From: Pseudomonadota bacterium | GTDB taxonomy: Bacteria > Pseudomonadota > Alphaproteobacteria > Caulobacterales > Caulobacteraceae | NCBI GenBank assembly: GCA_023445955.1 | Contig: JAEXJH010000054.1 | Span: 1-14,526 of the forward strand | DNA: 14,526 bases | Direction: 5' to 3' | Part shown: piece after piece, positions 6,052 to 13,179 of the stretch | How positions within the stretch are numbered: the stretch's first letter is position 1 | How the letters are laid out: every line of letters begins with the position of its first letter | The notes under the pieces: model-generated | The model's input: only the letters and a program-made list of their open reading frames with translations | Database searches by the model: none | What the model was told of the DNA's origin: nothing | Program-made: the position numbers and the translations under genes

Positions 6052-6969
6052 CTAGGACGCGCCGCCCAAGACGACTCCGTGCGGCAGGATAGCGCCGCGG
6101 TGCGACACCACCAGCGCCGCGAGAGCGTGAGCGCGACGCACCGCCTCTGGGATGGGCAACCCCGCCAGCCGCGACGACAGATAGGCTGCGTTGAAACTGT
6201 CGCCCGCACCGGTCGTGTCGACCGCCTTCACCCGTCCCGGCGCGGGCGTTGCCGTGCGCCCCTCGGGCTGATGCACATTGACCGCGTGGCTCTCGTCGCG
6301 GGCCACCACTTCGGCGCCGGCAGCGGCCCATTCGGCGGCCAGGTCCTCGGCTTCGCGCCCGTAGAGCGGGCGGCTGTCCTCGCTGCTCAGCGAGATGTAG
6401 CGGCACGAGGGCACGACGCCGTCCAGCGCGGCGCGGGCGGCCTCGGGGCTGGGCCACAGGGCCGGGCGATAGTTGAAGTCCAGGGCCACGGCCACGCCGT
6501 GCGAATGGACGTAGGCAAGGATGTCCTTCAGGCGCGCCCGGCCGATGTCGCCGATCACCGCCAGGGTCACGCCCGACAGGTAGACCAGATCGCCGGCCTT
6601 GGCCGCCTCGATCAGCTGGTCGGCGGTGTGGGCCGAGAACAGGTCGCGGATCGGCGCCCGCTCGCGCCAGTAATGGAACTTCCGCTCGCCATGCTCGTCC
6701 ACGACGATGGCGTAGAGGCCCGGCAGGCGGTTCTCGACCTCGCGCACCAGGCGCGTGTCGATGGTCTCGCGGCGCATGGCCGCCAGCACGCCCTCGCTGA
6801 ACGGGTCGCCCTGCCCCAGCGCGGTGCAGTAGGCGACGTCGTCGCCCAGGCGCGCCATGTAGATGGCGGTGTTGAACGTGTCGCCGGCGAAGCCCATCCG
6901 ATAGAGGCTGTCAGAGCTCTCGGGCGAGAGCTCGACCATGCATTCGCCGAGTACGGTGATCTTGGCCAT
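6052..6969 (-). CDS. kdgK: 2-keto-3-deoxygluconate kinase (PfkB family)
   Basis: A 305-residue ribokinase/PfkB-family kinase that phosphorylates 2-keto-3-deoxygluconate to KDPG, feeding the Entner-Doudoroff aldolase. It matches E. coli KdgK along its length: GECMVELS (8-15), FAGDTFNTAIYMAR (27-40), ENRLPGLYAI (79-88), FHYWRERAP (98-106), DLVYLSGVTLAVI (127-139), DFNYRP (164-169), and the catalytic signature DTTGAGDSFN (251-260) with D257 as base. One oddity: where E. coli has VVVKRGADS this protein has VVARDESHA (221-229), losing the glycine, so nucleotide contacts may differ. The start ATG lies two bases after the DUF885 stop, and the unrecognised gene follows 11 bases on. No KDPG aldolase or uronate gene is adjacent. 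Confidence 0.88.
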   Translation of the reverse strand: MAKITVLGECMVELSPESSDSLYRMGFAGDTFNTAIYMARLGDDVAYCTALGQGDPFSEGVLAAMRRETIDTRLVREVENRLPGLYAIVVDEHGERKFHYWRERAPIRDLFSAHTADQLIEAAKAGDLVYLSGVTLAVIGDIGRARLKDILAYVHSHGVAVALDFNYRPALWPSPEAARAALDGVVPSCRYISLSSEDSRPLYGREAEDLAAEWAAAGAEVVARDESHAVNVHQPEGRTATPAPGRVKAVDTTGAGDSFNAAYLSSRLAGLPIPEAVRRAHALAALVVSHRGAILPHGVVLGGAS

Positions 6970-6971
6970 GC

Positions 6972-8756
6972 TCAGCCCTTGTTCTTGGCCGGCGCGGCCT
7001 TCGCCTGCTGGTCGATCCAGGCGTCCACCCGGGTCTCCAGCACCGCCAGCGGCAGCGAGCCGTGCAGCAGCACCGTGTCGTGGAAGCCGCGCTCGTCGAA
7101 CTTGTCGCCCAGCCTGGCCTCGGCCCGCTTGCGCAGTTCCAGCAGCTTCAGCTCGCCGATCTTGTAGGCCAGGGCCTGACCGGGCCAGGAGACGTAGCGC
7201 TTGAGCTCGACCTCGATATTGGTCGGCGACAGGGCCGTGTTGTCGGTGAAGCAGGCGCGGGCCTGCTCCAGGCTCCAGCCCTTCCAGTGCATGCCGGTGT
7301 CGGCCACCAGGCGGCAGGCGCGCCACATCTCGTAGGACAGTCGGCCAAACAGCTCATAGGGGTCGCGATAGATCCCCATCTCCTCGCCCAGCCATTCCGA
7401 ATAGAGGCCCCAGCCCTCGCCGAACGCGGTGAAGTAGAGGTTGCGGCGGAACTCCGGCACGTCGACCTGCTCGGCGGCCAGCGAGGTCTGGATGTGGTGG
7501 CCGGGCGCGCCCTCGTGCAGCACCAGGGCCGGCAGTTCGTAGAGCGGCCGCTGGTCCAGCTCCGAGGTGTTGATCATCAGCCCGCCGGCGCGGCCGAGTT
7601 TGGCGTCGCCGCCGAAATAGCGGCCGGTGGTGTAGCCCTTCTCGATGCTGGCCGGCACCGGCCGCACGCCGTAGGTCAGGCGCGGCAGGACGCCGAAATG
7701 GGCCGGCAACTGGTCGTCGGCGCGCTTGGCGATCTCGGAGGACTTCTCCAGCAGCTGCTGGCGGCTGGTCGCATAGAAGCGCGGGTCCTTGCGCAGCATG
7801 GCCAGGAAGGCCGGCAGGTCGCCCTGGAAGCCGGCGGCCTTCATCGTCTCCTGCATGCGGGCGCGGATGCGGGCGACCTCGGCCTGGCCGATGTCGTGGA
7901 TCTGGTCCGGCGTCAGGGTGGTGGTCGTGTGCCGGCGGGCCAGGAAGGCGTAGTAGCGCTTGCCGTCCGGCAGGTCCGAGGCCGCGAGGCTCTTGGCGGC
8001 GTGCGGGACATATTCCTCGGTCATGAACTTCAGGAACGCCGCGCGAGCGGGCGCGACCTTGTCGGTCATGGCCTTCTCGCCCTCGGCGACCAGGGCCGCA
8101 CGCGTGGCCCCAGGGATGCTGGCCGGCAGGGTGCGCAGCGGCGCCAGCAGCGGATCCTCGGCCAGGGGCGTCGCGACAGCGCGTTGAGCCCGCTCCTGCA
8201 CCGCCTGGGCGGTCGGGATGGCCTGGACGAAGCCATCCTTCACCCCGCGGCGCGCGTTGTCGATATTGGCGGCGTACCAGCCAGGCATGCCGTTCAACAG
8301 GCCGATCCAGCGCCTGGCCTCGGCCTCGGTCTTCAGCTTCGTGCCGCTGGCGCGGTACAGCATCATCACGTCGAAGCCGCCGTCGCTGCTGAATGGCATC
8401 CGCGACTCGTCATAGCCCGCCGCCTCGATGCGGTCCTTGACGGTCCACAGCAGCAGGTCGCGGGTCAGCTTCTCCTCGTCGGAAAGGCCCTTGGTCTCCA
8501 TCGACGACAGGTCGGCGGCGATCGCCTTCAGCTTGACCAGCTTGGCGGCGTCGGCGGCCGGCGAGACGTCGGGCAGGCGCCAGCGGCTCTCGTTCGAACC
8601 GCCAGAATCGGGATCTTCATCCGCATTGCCCAGCGCCTCGTAGCGGGCGACCAAGCTGACGAGATTGCCGGAGGGCGCGGCCCAGGCGGCCGACACGGCC
8701 AGGGCGGCGAGGCAGACGCCGGCCAGGGCGGCGCGCCAGGATGCGGTGCGAGTCAT
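6972..8756 (-). CDS. Secreted DUF885 metallopeptidase-like protein
   Basis: A 594-residue protein of the DUF885 family, predicted zinc-dependent peptidases often annotated as X-Pro or dipeptidyl carboxypeptidase-like. An N-terminal signal peptide is clear: Arg residues, a hydrophobic core LAGVCLAALAVSAA, and an AWA cleavage site near residue 26, so it should be in the periplasm. The cysteine in the core is not in a proper lipobox. The metal motif HEGAPGHH is at 414-421, with a second conserved segment FGEGWGLYSEWL at 445-456, where E447 is a likely ligand, and the C-terminal RYVSWPGQALAYKIG (520-534). The length is normal. I chose ATG 8754-8756 because the signal peptide begins there. It leads the unit with kdgK (2-base gap). 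The substrate is unknown. Confidence 0.88.
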   Translation of the reverse strand: MTRTASWRAALAGVCLAALAVSAAWAAPSGNLVSLVARYEALGNADEDPDSGGSNESRWRLPDVSPAADAAKLVKLKAIAADLSSMETKGLSDEEKLTRDLLLWTVKDRIEAAGYDESRMPFSSDGGFDVMMLYRASGTKLKTEAEARRWIGLLNGMPGWYAANIDNARRGVKDGFVQAIPTAQAVQERAQRAVATPLAEDPLLAPLRTLPASIPGATRAALVAEGEKAMTDKVAPARAAFLKFMTEEYVPHAAKSLAASDLPDGKRYYAFLARRHTTTTLTPDQIHDIGQAEVARIRARMQETMKAAGFQGDLPAFLAMLRKDPRFYATSRQQLLEKSSEIAKRADDQLPAHFGVLPRLTYGVRPVPASIEKGYTTGRYFGGDAKLGRAGGLMINTSELDQRPLYELPALVLHEGAPGHHIQTSLAAEQVDVPEFRRNLYFTAFGEGWGLYSEWLGEEMGIYRDPYELFGRLSYEMWRACRLVADTGMHWKGWSLEQARACFTDNTALSPTNIEVELKRYVSWPGQALAYKIGELKLLELRKRAEARLGDKFDERGFHDTVLLHGSLPLAVLETRVDAWIDQQAKAAPAKNKG

Positions 8757-8867
8757 GCGGCGCAGCTTAGGCGAACGCGGATCGCCCGGCGACACGCGAA
8801 TCGTTCACCACGATCCCTGGGCGGAGACCGGTTGGAAGTATCTAAGTTTTCGGAAGATGTTCGAGAA

Positions 8868-8942
8868 TGGAGCGGGCGAAGAGATTCGAACTCTCGACCC
8901 CAACCTTGGCAAGGTTGTGCTCTACCACTGAGCTACGCCCGC
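8868..8942 (-). tRNA. tRNA-Gly (anticodon GCC), copy 2
   Basis: A complete 75-nt tRNA on the minus strand. The 7-bp acceptor stem pairs GCGGGCG with CGCCCGC, the D-arm is GCTC/GAGC, the anticodon stem CAACC/GGTTG holds loop TTGCCAA with anticodon GCC (reads GGC), and the T-arm contains TTCGAAT. The discriminator is T and CCA is encoded. It is identical to the copy at 8992-9066 and probably cotranscribed downstream of it. No clear terminator follows before the DUF885 gene 111 bases on. Confidence 0.97.
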
Positions 8943-8962
8943 CCATTCGCGAGATATATAGT

Positions 8963-8998
8963 CGCTCCATTCTCCCGAAAGTCCGGAAGAATGGAGCG
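8963..8998. repeat. 11-bp inverted repeat at the 3' end of tRNA-Gly copy 1
   Basis: CGCTCCATTCT (8963-8973) and AGAATGGAGCG (8988-8998) are perfect reverse complements separated by 14 bases. On the minus-strand transcript one arm is the tRNA 3' end (last two acceptor bases, discriminator, CCA) plus UUCU, so a precursor could form a hairpin that covers the CCA end. No T-run follows, so it does not look like a terminator. Confidence 0.8.
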
Positions 8999-9066
8999 GG
9001 CGAAGAGATTCGAACTCTCGACCCCAACCTTGGCAAGGTTGTGCTCTACCACTGAGCTACGCCCGC
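8992..9066 (-). tRNA. tRNA-Gly (anticodon GCC), copy 1
   Basis: Identical in all 75 bases to the other tRNA-Gly gene, with the same GCC anticodon and encoded CCA. It is the promoter-proximal copy. The two are separated by 49 bases. Unlike copy 2, the sequence just past its 3' end contains an inverted copy of its own terminus (see the repeat at 8963-8998), which might affect precursor folding. Confidence 0.97.
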
Positions 9067-9107
9067 ATCGGCGAGGCTCAAAAGAGCGCCCCGCGACGAG
9101 GAGGCGG

Positions 9108-9136
9108 CTTATGGCAGAGGGCTTCGCGCTTGGCAA
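9108..9136 (-). promoter_or_regulatory. Candidate promoter of the tRNA-Gly pair
   Basis: On the minus strand, TTGCCA (9131-9136; 5 of 6 to the sigma-70 -35) is 17 bases from CATAAG (9108-9113; 4 of 6 to the -10). The predicted start near 9100 would leave a leader of about 35 bases before tRNA copy 1. The fit is good in spacing but moderate in sequence. Confidence 0.4.
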
Positions 9137-9149
9137 GCGCCCTTTGAGG

Positions 9150-9169
9150 GGTTGCCGACAGCCTTTTTT
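9150..9169 (+). terminator. Terminator-like hairpin with a T-run, plus strand
   Basis: GGTTG (9150-9154), loop CCGA, CAGCC (9159-9163) gives a 5-bp stem with one G-T pair, directly followed by TTTTTT (9164-9169). A second hairpin, GCGCTT (9126-9131) with AAGCGC (9135-9140), lies just before it. No plus-strand gene ends here, so it could be a terminator for an unannotated short transcript, a small RNA end, or an attenuator ahead of the gene at 9216. Confidence 0.35.
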
Positions 9170-9215
9170 CGGAGGCTTGATCGAGAGAGGTTTTCCGGGG
9201 GCGGAGTTCTAGGCG

Positions 9216-10076
9216 TTGCGTCTGTTTGTGTTCGGTATGGGCTATGTCGGCGCGGCGTTTTCACGCGCCTTGAGAGCGCGCGGGTGGGAGATCGCCGCTA
9301 CGGCGCGGGACGCCGATCAGGCCGATCGGCTGCGCGCCCAGGGAATCACGCCGGCCGATCCGGATGACCGCGAGGCCATGGCCGCCGCGCTGCAGGGCGT
9401 GAATGCGGTGCTGGTCACCGCCCCGCCCGGCCCCGACGGCTGCCCGGCCCTGGAATCACTGGTCCCTGCCCTCGCCCAAGCCCAGGCCTTCCCCGACTGG
9501 ATCGGCTACCTGTCCACGACCGGGGTCTATGGGGACTATGACGGCCGCTGGGTGTTCGAGACCGCGCCGCTGAAGGCCCAGTCGGTCGAGGGCGCGCGCC
9601 GCGTCGGGGCCGAGCGCGACTGGCGCCAGGTCGGCCCCGGCATGGGCCTGACGGTCACGACCTTCCGCCTGCCCGGCATCTATGGCCCCGGGCGCAGCGC
9701 CCTGGACCGCCTGCGCGCCGGCGAAGGCCGCCGCATCGTCAAGCCGGGCCAGGTGTTCAGCCGCATCCACCTCGACGACATCGTCTCGGGGCTGCTGGCG
9801 TCGCTGGAGCGGCCGATGGCGGGCGGAATCTACAACCTCGTCGACGACGAACCGGCCCCGCCCCAAGACGTCATGGAACACGCCGCCCACCTGCTGGGCG
9901 TCCCGGTCCCGCCGGACCTGCCGTTCAACGAACTGGGCATGTCGCCGGCCACGCGCCGGTTCTACGCCGAGAACAAGCGCGTCTCGAACGCGCGGGCCAA
10001 GGCGGAGCTGGGGTGGCGGCCGGCGTATCCGACGTATCGCGAAGGCTTGGCGGCGATCCTGAAGGCGGGCGGCTAA
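9216..10076 (+). CDS. NAD(P)-binding atypical SDR / epimerase-type protein (YeeZ-like)
   Basis: A 286-residue Rossmann protein resembling the YeeZ-type atypical extended SDRs. The nucleotide-binding glycines are in GMGYVG (7-12), a shorter form of the standard GxxGxxG. Other features: STTGVYGD (100-107), with the tyrosine of the extended SDR active site but no lysine four residues on; RLPGIYGPGR (151-160); FSRIHLDDI (181-189), typical of epimerase-like folds; and NKRVSNARAKAELGW (253-267) near the end. The missing lysine suggests non-standard catalysis or a binding role. The substrate is unknown. The start is TTG 9216, with GGAG about nine bases upstream. The stop is three bases from the stop of the convergent hydrolase gene. 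Confidence 0.85.
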   Translation: MRLFVFGMGYVGAAFSRALRARGWEIAATARDADQADRLRAQGITPADPDDREAMAAALQGVNAVLVTAPPGPDGCPALESLVPALAQAQAFPDWIGYLSTTGVYGDYDGRWVFETAPLKAQSVEGARRVGAERDWRQVGPGMGLTVTTFRLPGIYGPGRSALDRLRAGEGRRIVKPGQVFSRIHLDDIVSGLLASLERPMAGGIYNLVDDEPAPPQDVMEHAAHLLGVPVPPDLPFNELGMSPATRRFYAENKRVSNARAKAELGWRPAYPTYREGLAAILKAGG

Positions 10077-10079
10077 GCC

Positions 10080-10952
10080 CTACTCGTCATCGATCGCCGG
10101 CGCCCTCGGCGTGATCCCCACCGCATCCAGCCCCGCCGCATTCCGCAGCCGCGCGGCCCGCGCCAGGCGGCGAGACACCAGGTCGCCCTCCTCCGGTTCG
10201 GCCAGACCCTTGGCTTCGGCGACGGCAGCGACCAGGCGTTGGAGGTCCTGGGGGCGGGACAGGCGATGGTCGCCGTCCTTGATCAGAGTGAAGATGACGT
10301 CGTCCGACTTCAGGCCGTTGGCCAGTTCCAGCGCGTGGGTCCACGGCACATCGGGATCCGCGCCGCCTTGCAGCACGCGCACCGGAACGTCGATCGGCAC
10401 CGGTCCCGGCAGGATCGACCACCGCGCGCCGTCCTCCAGCAGTTCGCGGGTGATGGCGTAGCCGCCGTCGTCATATTCCGAGGGCCGGATCCAGAAACCG
10501 TCCTTGGCGATGGCCGCCTTGGCCTCGGCCGACAGCTCGGGCTCCATCAGCTTCTCGGTGAAATCGGGCGACGGCGCGATCAGCACCATGGCCTTCACGC
10601 GGTCGGGCCGAGCGATGGCGGCCAGGCACGACAGCCAGCCGCCCATGGACGAGCCGACCAGCACCAGCGGCCCGTCGGTCAACTCGTCGATCACCGCCAG
10701 GGCGTCCTCGCGCCAGCGGCTGATCGTGCCGTCCTTGAACTGACCCTCGGACTCGCCGTGGCCGAAATAGTCGAAGCGTAGGTACGAACCGCCGGTCGCC
10801 TTGGCCTGCTCGGCCAGAACCTCGGCCTTGGTCCCCGTCATGTCGCTGTGGAAACCACCCAGCCACACGACCGTTGGCCCTTCGCCCTCCACGCGGCGAA
10901 AGGCGATCTTCGAGCCGTCTTCGCGCGTGAGAGCGCCCCGGGATTCGGTCAT
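10080..10952 (-). CDS. Alpha/beta hydrolase
   Basis: A 290-residue cytoplasmic alpha/beta hydrolase. The nucleophile elbow GSSMGG is at 100-105 with S102 as nucleophile; candidate acids are D199 or D201 in GGADPDVP; the histidine is H229 in DGDHRLS. The oxyanion region is WLGGFHSDMTGTKA (30-43), and RFDYFGHGESEG (59-70) is the typical strand-loop before the elbow. It resembles the ABHD10-like and short-chain esterase groups; the substrate cannot be told. The C-terminal 40 residues (about 252-290) are a charged, acidic tail beyond the usual domain. The ATG start has GAGG seven bases upstream. It diverges from the GT4 gene over 56 bases, and a GATTC methylation site lies inside its first codons. 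Confidence 0.9.
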   Translation of the reverse strand: MTESRGALTREDGSKIAFRRVEGEGPTVVWLGGFHSDMTGTKAEVLAEQAKATGGSYLRFDYFGHGESEGQFKDGTISRWREDALAVIDELTDGPLVLVGSSMGGWLSCLAAIARPDRVKAMVLIAPSPDFTEKLMEPELSAEAKAAIAKDGFWIRPSEYDDGGYAITRELLEDGARWSILPGPVPIDVPVRVLQGGADPDVPWTHALELANGLKSDDVIFTLIKDGDHRLSRPQDLQRLVAAVAEAKGLAEPEEGDLVSRRLARAARLRNAAGLDAVGITPRAPAIDDE

Positions 10953-11008
10953 GGCGTCGCCTCGATCCTTTCGCTAACTAAAACCGCGCTGTTTTGCCGA
11001 GAGTCGCG

Positions 11009-12211
11009 TTGTCCGACCTACCCACCGACTTCACCTTGCTGCAAGTCACCCCCGAGCTGGAAACGGGCGGGGCGGAACAGACGACGATTGATGTCGCCCA
11101 CGCCGTGGTGGCGCAAGGCGGCAAGGCCTTGGTCGCGACCAAGGGCGGGCGCATGGCCTCGCGCCTGGAGGCCGATGGCGGGCGCCTCGCCCAGATGCCG
11201 GCCCAGTCCAAGAACCCGCTGATCATGCTGGGCAACGCCGCGCGACTGATCGACCTGATCCGGCGCGAGAAGGTCAGCCTTGTCCACGCCCGCTCGCGCG
11301 CGCCGGCGTTCAGCGCCCTGTGGGCCGCGCACGCGACCAAGGTCCCGTTCGTGGCCACCTATCATGGCGTCTACAACGCCAAGTCCAATCTCAAGCGCTG
11401 GTACAACGCGGTCATGACCAAGGGCGACCTGGTCATCGCCAATTCCGAATACACGCGCGACCACGTCATCCGCGAGCACAACATCGCCCCGGAGAAGGTG
11501 GTGGCCATCCCACGCGGCGTCGACCTGTCGCGCTTCGAGCCCGGCGTCGTGCCGGCCTCGCGGATCGAGGCCCTGCGCACGGCGTGGGGGATCGCTTCCG
11601 ACGAGCGCCGCCTGAAGGTGCTGCTGGCCGGCCGCCTGACCCGCTGGAAGGGCCAAGCGCTGATGATCGAGGCCATGGCCAAGCTGAAAACGCGCGGGGA
11701 GGACCGGGTTCTGCTGCTGCTGGCGGGCGACGACCAGGGCCGCAAGGGCTATCGCGCCGAGCTGGAGGCCGCCATCGCCGCCGCCGGGCTGCAGGACTCC
11801 GTCAAGCTGGTCGGCCACTGCGACGACATGCCGGCCGCCTATTTGCTGGCGGACCTGGCCATCGCCCCCTCGTTGGAGCCGGAGGCCTTCGGCCGCACGG
11901 CGGTCGAACCGCAGGTCATGGGCCGTCCGGCCATGGCCTCCGACCACGGGGCCACGCGCGAGACCATCATCCCCGGCGAGACCGGCTGGCTGGTGGCGCC
12001 CGGCGACGCCGAGGCCTGGGCAGACGCCTTGCTGGAAGCCTGCGAAATCGGCGCGGCCCGGCGACAAACCCTGGGCCAGGCCGCACGTCTTCGTGCGCGA
12101 CGGTTGTATTCAGTGGACGCGATGTGCGAAGCGACCCTCAAGGTTTATGCCCAGATCTTGGGGGCCCATATCCCGGGGTCACGCGTATTGGGTTCGGAGC
12201 GTTCGTCTTGA
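11009..12211 (+). CDS. GT4-family glycosyltransferase
   Basis: A 400-residue retaining GT-B glycosyltransferase of family GT4, transferring a sugar from a nucleotide donor. Seen: the N-terminal acceptor domain with PELETGGAEQTTIDVA (15-30), a second domain starting near IPRGVDLSRFEPG (167-179), AGRLTRWKGQ (207-216), and the donor-site EX7E motif E292-AFGRTAV-E300. It has no signal peptide or membrane span, so it is probably peripheral at the inner membrane. The start is TTG 11009 with GAGAG at 10999-11003; an in-frame TTG at 10994 is an alternative. The stop TGA overlaps the TTG start of the GT9 gene (TTGA, 12208-12211). The pair suggests LPS core or another surface glycan. Confidence 0.92.
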   Translation: MSDLPTDFTLLQVTPELETGGAEQTTIDVAHAVVAQGGKALVATKGGRMASRLEADGGRLAQMPAQSKNPLIMLGNAARLIDLIRREKVSLVHARSRAPAFSALWAAHATKVPFVATYHGVYNAKSNLKRWYNAVMTKGDLVIANSEYTRDHVIREHNIAPEKVVAIPRGVDLSRFEPGVVPASRIEALRTAWGIASDERRLKVLLAGRLTRWKGQALMIEAMAKLKTRGEDRVLLLLAGDDQGRKGYRAELEAAIAAAGLQDSVKLVGHCDDMPAAYLLADLAIAPSLEPEAFGRTAVEPQVMGRPAMASDHGATRETIIPGETGWLVAPGDAEAWADALLEACEIGAARRQTLGQAARLRARRLYSVDAMCEATLKVYAQILGAHIPGSRVLGSERSS

Positions 12212-13179
12212 GCAAGGAGATCAAGAAGGTCCTGGTCATCAAGCTGGGCGCCCTGGGCGACTTCGTCCTGGCGCTGGCGGCGATGAAGAAGATCCGCGAG
12301 GCCCACCCCAAGGCCAAGATCACGCTCCTGACCACCCCGCCCTTCGAGGCCCTGGCCAAGCTCAGCCCCTATTTCAACAGCGTCGAGACCGACGGCCGCC
12401 CCAGCGACCTGGGCGAGACCCTGGCCATGGTCGGCCGCATCCGCAAGGCGCGCTACGACCGCATCTACGACCTGCAGACCAACAGCCGCACCAACTGGTA
12501 CTTCCAGCTGCTGCGCCCGTTCGCGCCGCAATGGAGCGGCATCGCCTTCGGCGCCGCGCTGCCGCAGCGGGGCTCGGCCCGGCTGCACATGCACACCCTG
12601 GAGCGCCAGGCCGACCAGCTGAAAGCCGCCGGCATCTGGCCCGACGCCCCGACCGAGCCGGGCAGCGCGCCGCCGCCGGACCTGTCGTGGATCCTGCGCC
12701 GCCACAAGGAGCCGCGCCCCGTCGCCGGCGCCGCCGCGCCGCGTCCCTATGTGCTGTTCGTGCCGGGCGGCTCGGCCCATCGGCTGGAAAAGCGCTGGCC
12801 CGTCGAGAACTACGCCCAGCTGGGCTCGCTGCTGAAGGCGCGCGGGCTGGACATCGTCATCATCGGCGGTCCGCAAGAAAGCGCCATGGCCCGCCACATC
12901 CAGAAGGCCGTCGGCGGCGCCCGCGACCTGACCGGCCGCACCGACTTTGCCCAACTGGCCGTTCTCGGCGCCAAGGCGGCCTTGGCCGTCGGCAACGACA
13001 CCGGCCCGACCCACCTCCTGGCCGCCGCCGGCGCCCCGACCATCGCGCTGTTCTCCGACGCCTCGGATCCCGAGCTGTGCGGCCCGCGCGGCCATGTAGC
13101 GGTGATCCGCTCGCCGGACCTCAAGGCCCTGCCCGTCAGCACCGTGGCCAGCGCCGCGATGGCGCTGCTGCCGCACTAG
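12208..13179 (+). CDS. GT9-family glycosyltransferase (heptosyltransferase-like)
   Basis: A 323-residue protein of family GT9, the ADP-heptose:LPS heptosyltransferase family. Seen: VLVIKLGALGDFVLAL (8-23), where D18 is the conserved acid of the GD motif; FVPGGSAHRLEKRWP (184-198) at the start of the donor domain; and AVGNDTGPTHLLAAAGAPTIALF (260-282), the GT9 donor signature. It probably adds heptose or a related sugar to lipid A-core at the inner membrane face, but the exact sugar is not certain. It starts at TTG 12208, overlapping the GT4 stop, with CGGAG at 12195-12199 eight bases upstream. It converges on the YitT gene with a shared CTAG stop quartet. No lipid A or core genes are adjacent in this window. 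Confidence 0.9.
   Translation: MSKEIKKVLVIKLGALGDFVLALAAMKKIREAHPKAKITLLTTPPFEALAKLSPYFNSVETDGRPSDLGETLAMVGRIRKARYDRIYDLQTNSRTNWYFQLLRPFAPQWSGIAFGAALPQRGSARLHMHTLERQADQLKAAGIWPDAPTEPGSAPPPDLSWILRRHKEPRPVAGAAAPRPYVLFVPGGSAHRLEKRWPVENYAQLGSLLKARGLDIVIIGGPQESAMARHIQKAVGGARDLTGRTDFAQLAVLGAKAALAVGNDTGPTHLLAAAGAPTIALFSDASDPELCGPRGHVAVIRSPDLKALPVSTVASAAMALLPH

Noticed and set aside
6041..6457. N-terminal extension of the unrecognised gene to 6457
   Set aside because: The added sequence is an Arg/Gly-rich shadow of kdgK in another frame; the ATG at 6040 sits right after the kdgK stop.
8868..9066. tRNA-Gly pair as the attachment site of an integrated element
   Set aside because: No integrase, phage genes or partial tRNA duplicate are seen; both copies are complete and the neighbours are ordinary chromosomal genes.
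7062..9212. A 716-codon plus-strand open frame antisense to the DUF885 gene and both tRNAs
   Set aside because: It is a shadow of a GC-rich gene: the minus strand has a signal peptide, metal motif and tRNAs, while this frame gives a low-complexity Gly/Ala/Gln/Arg-rich product with no domain and reads through tRNA genes.
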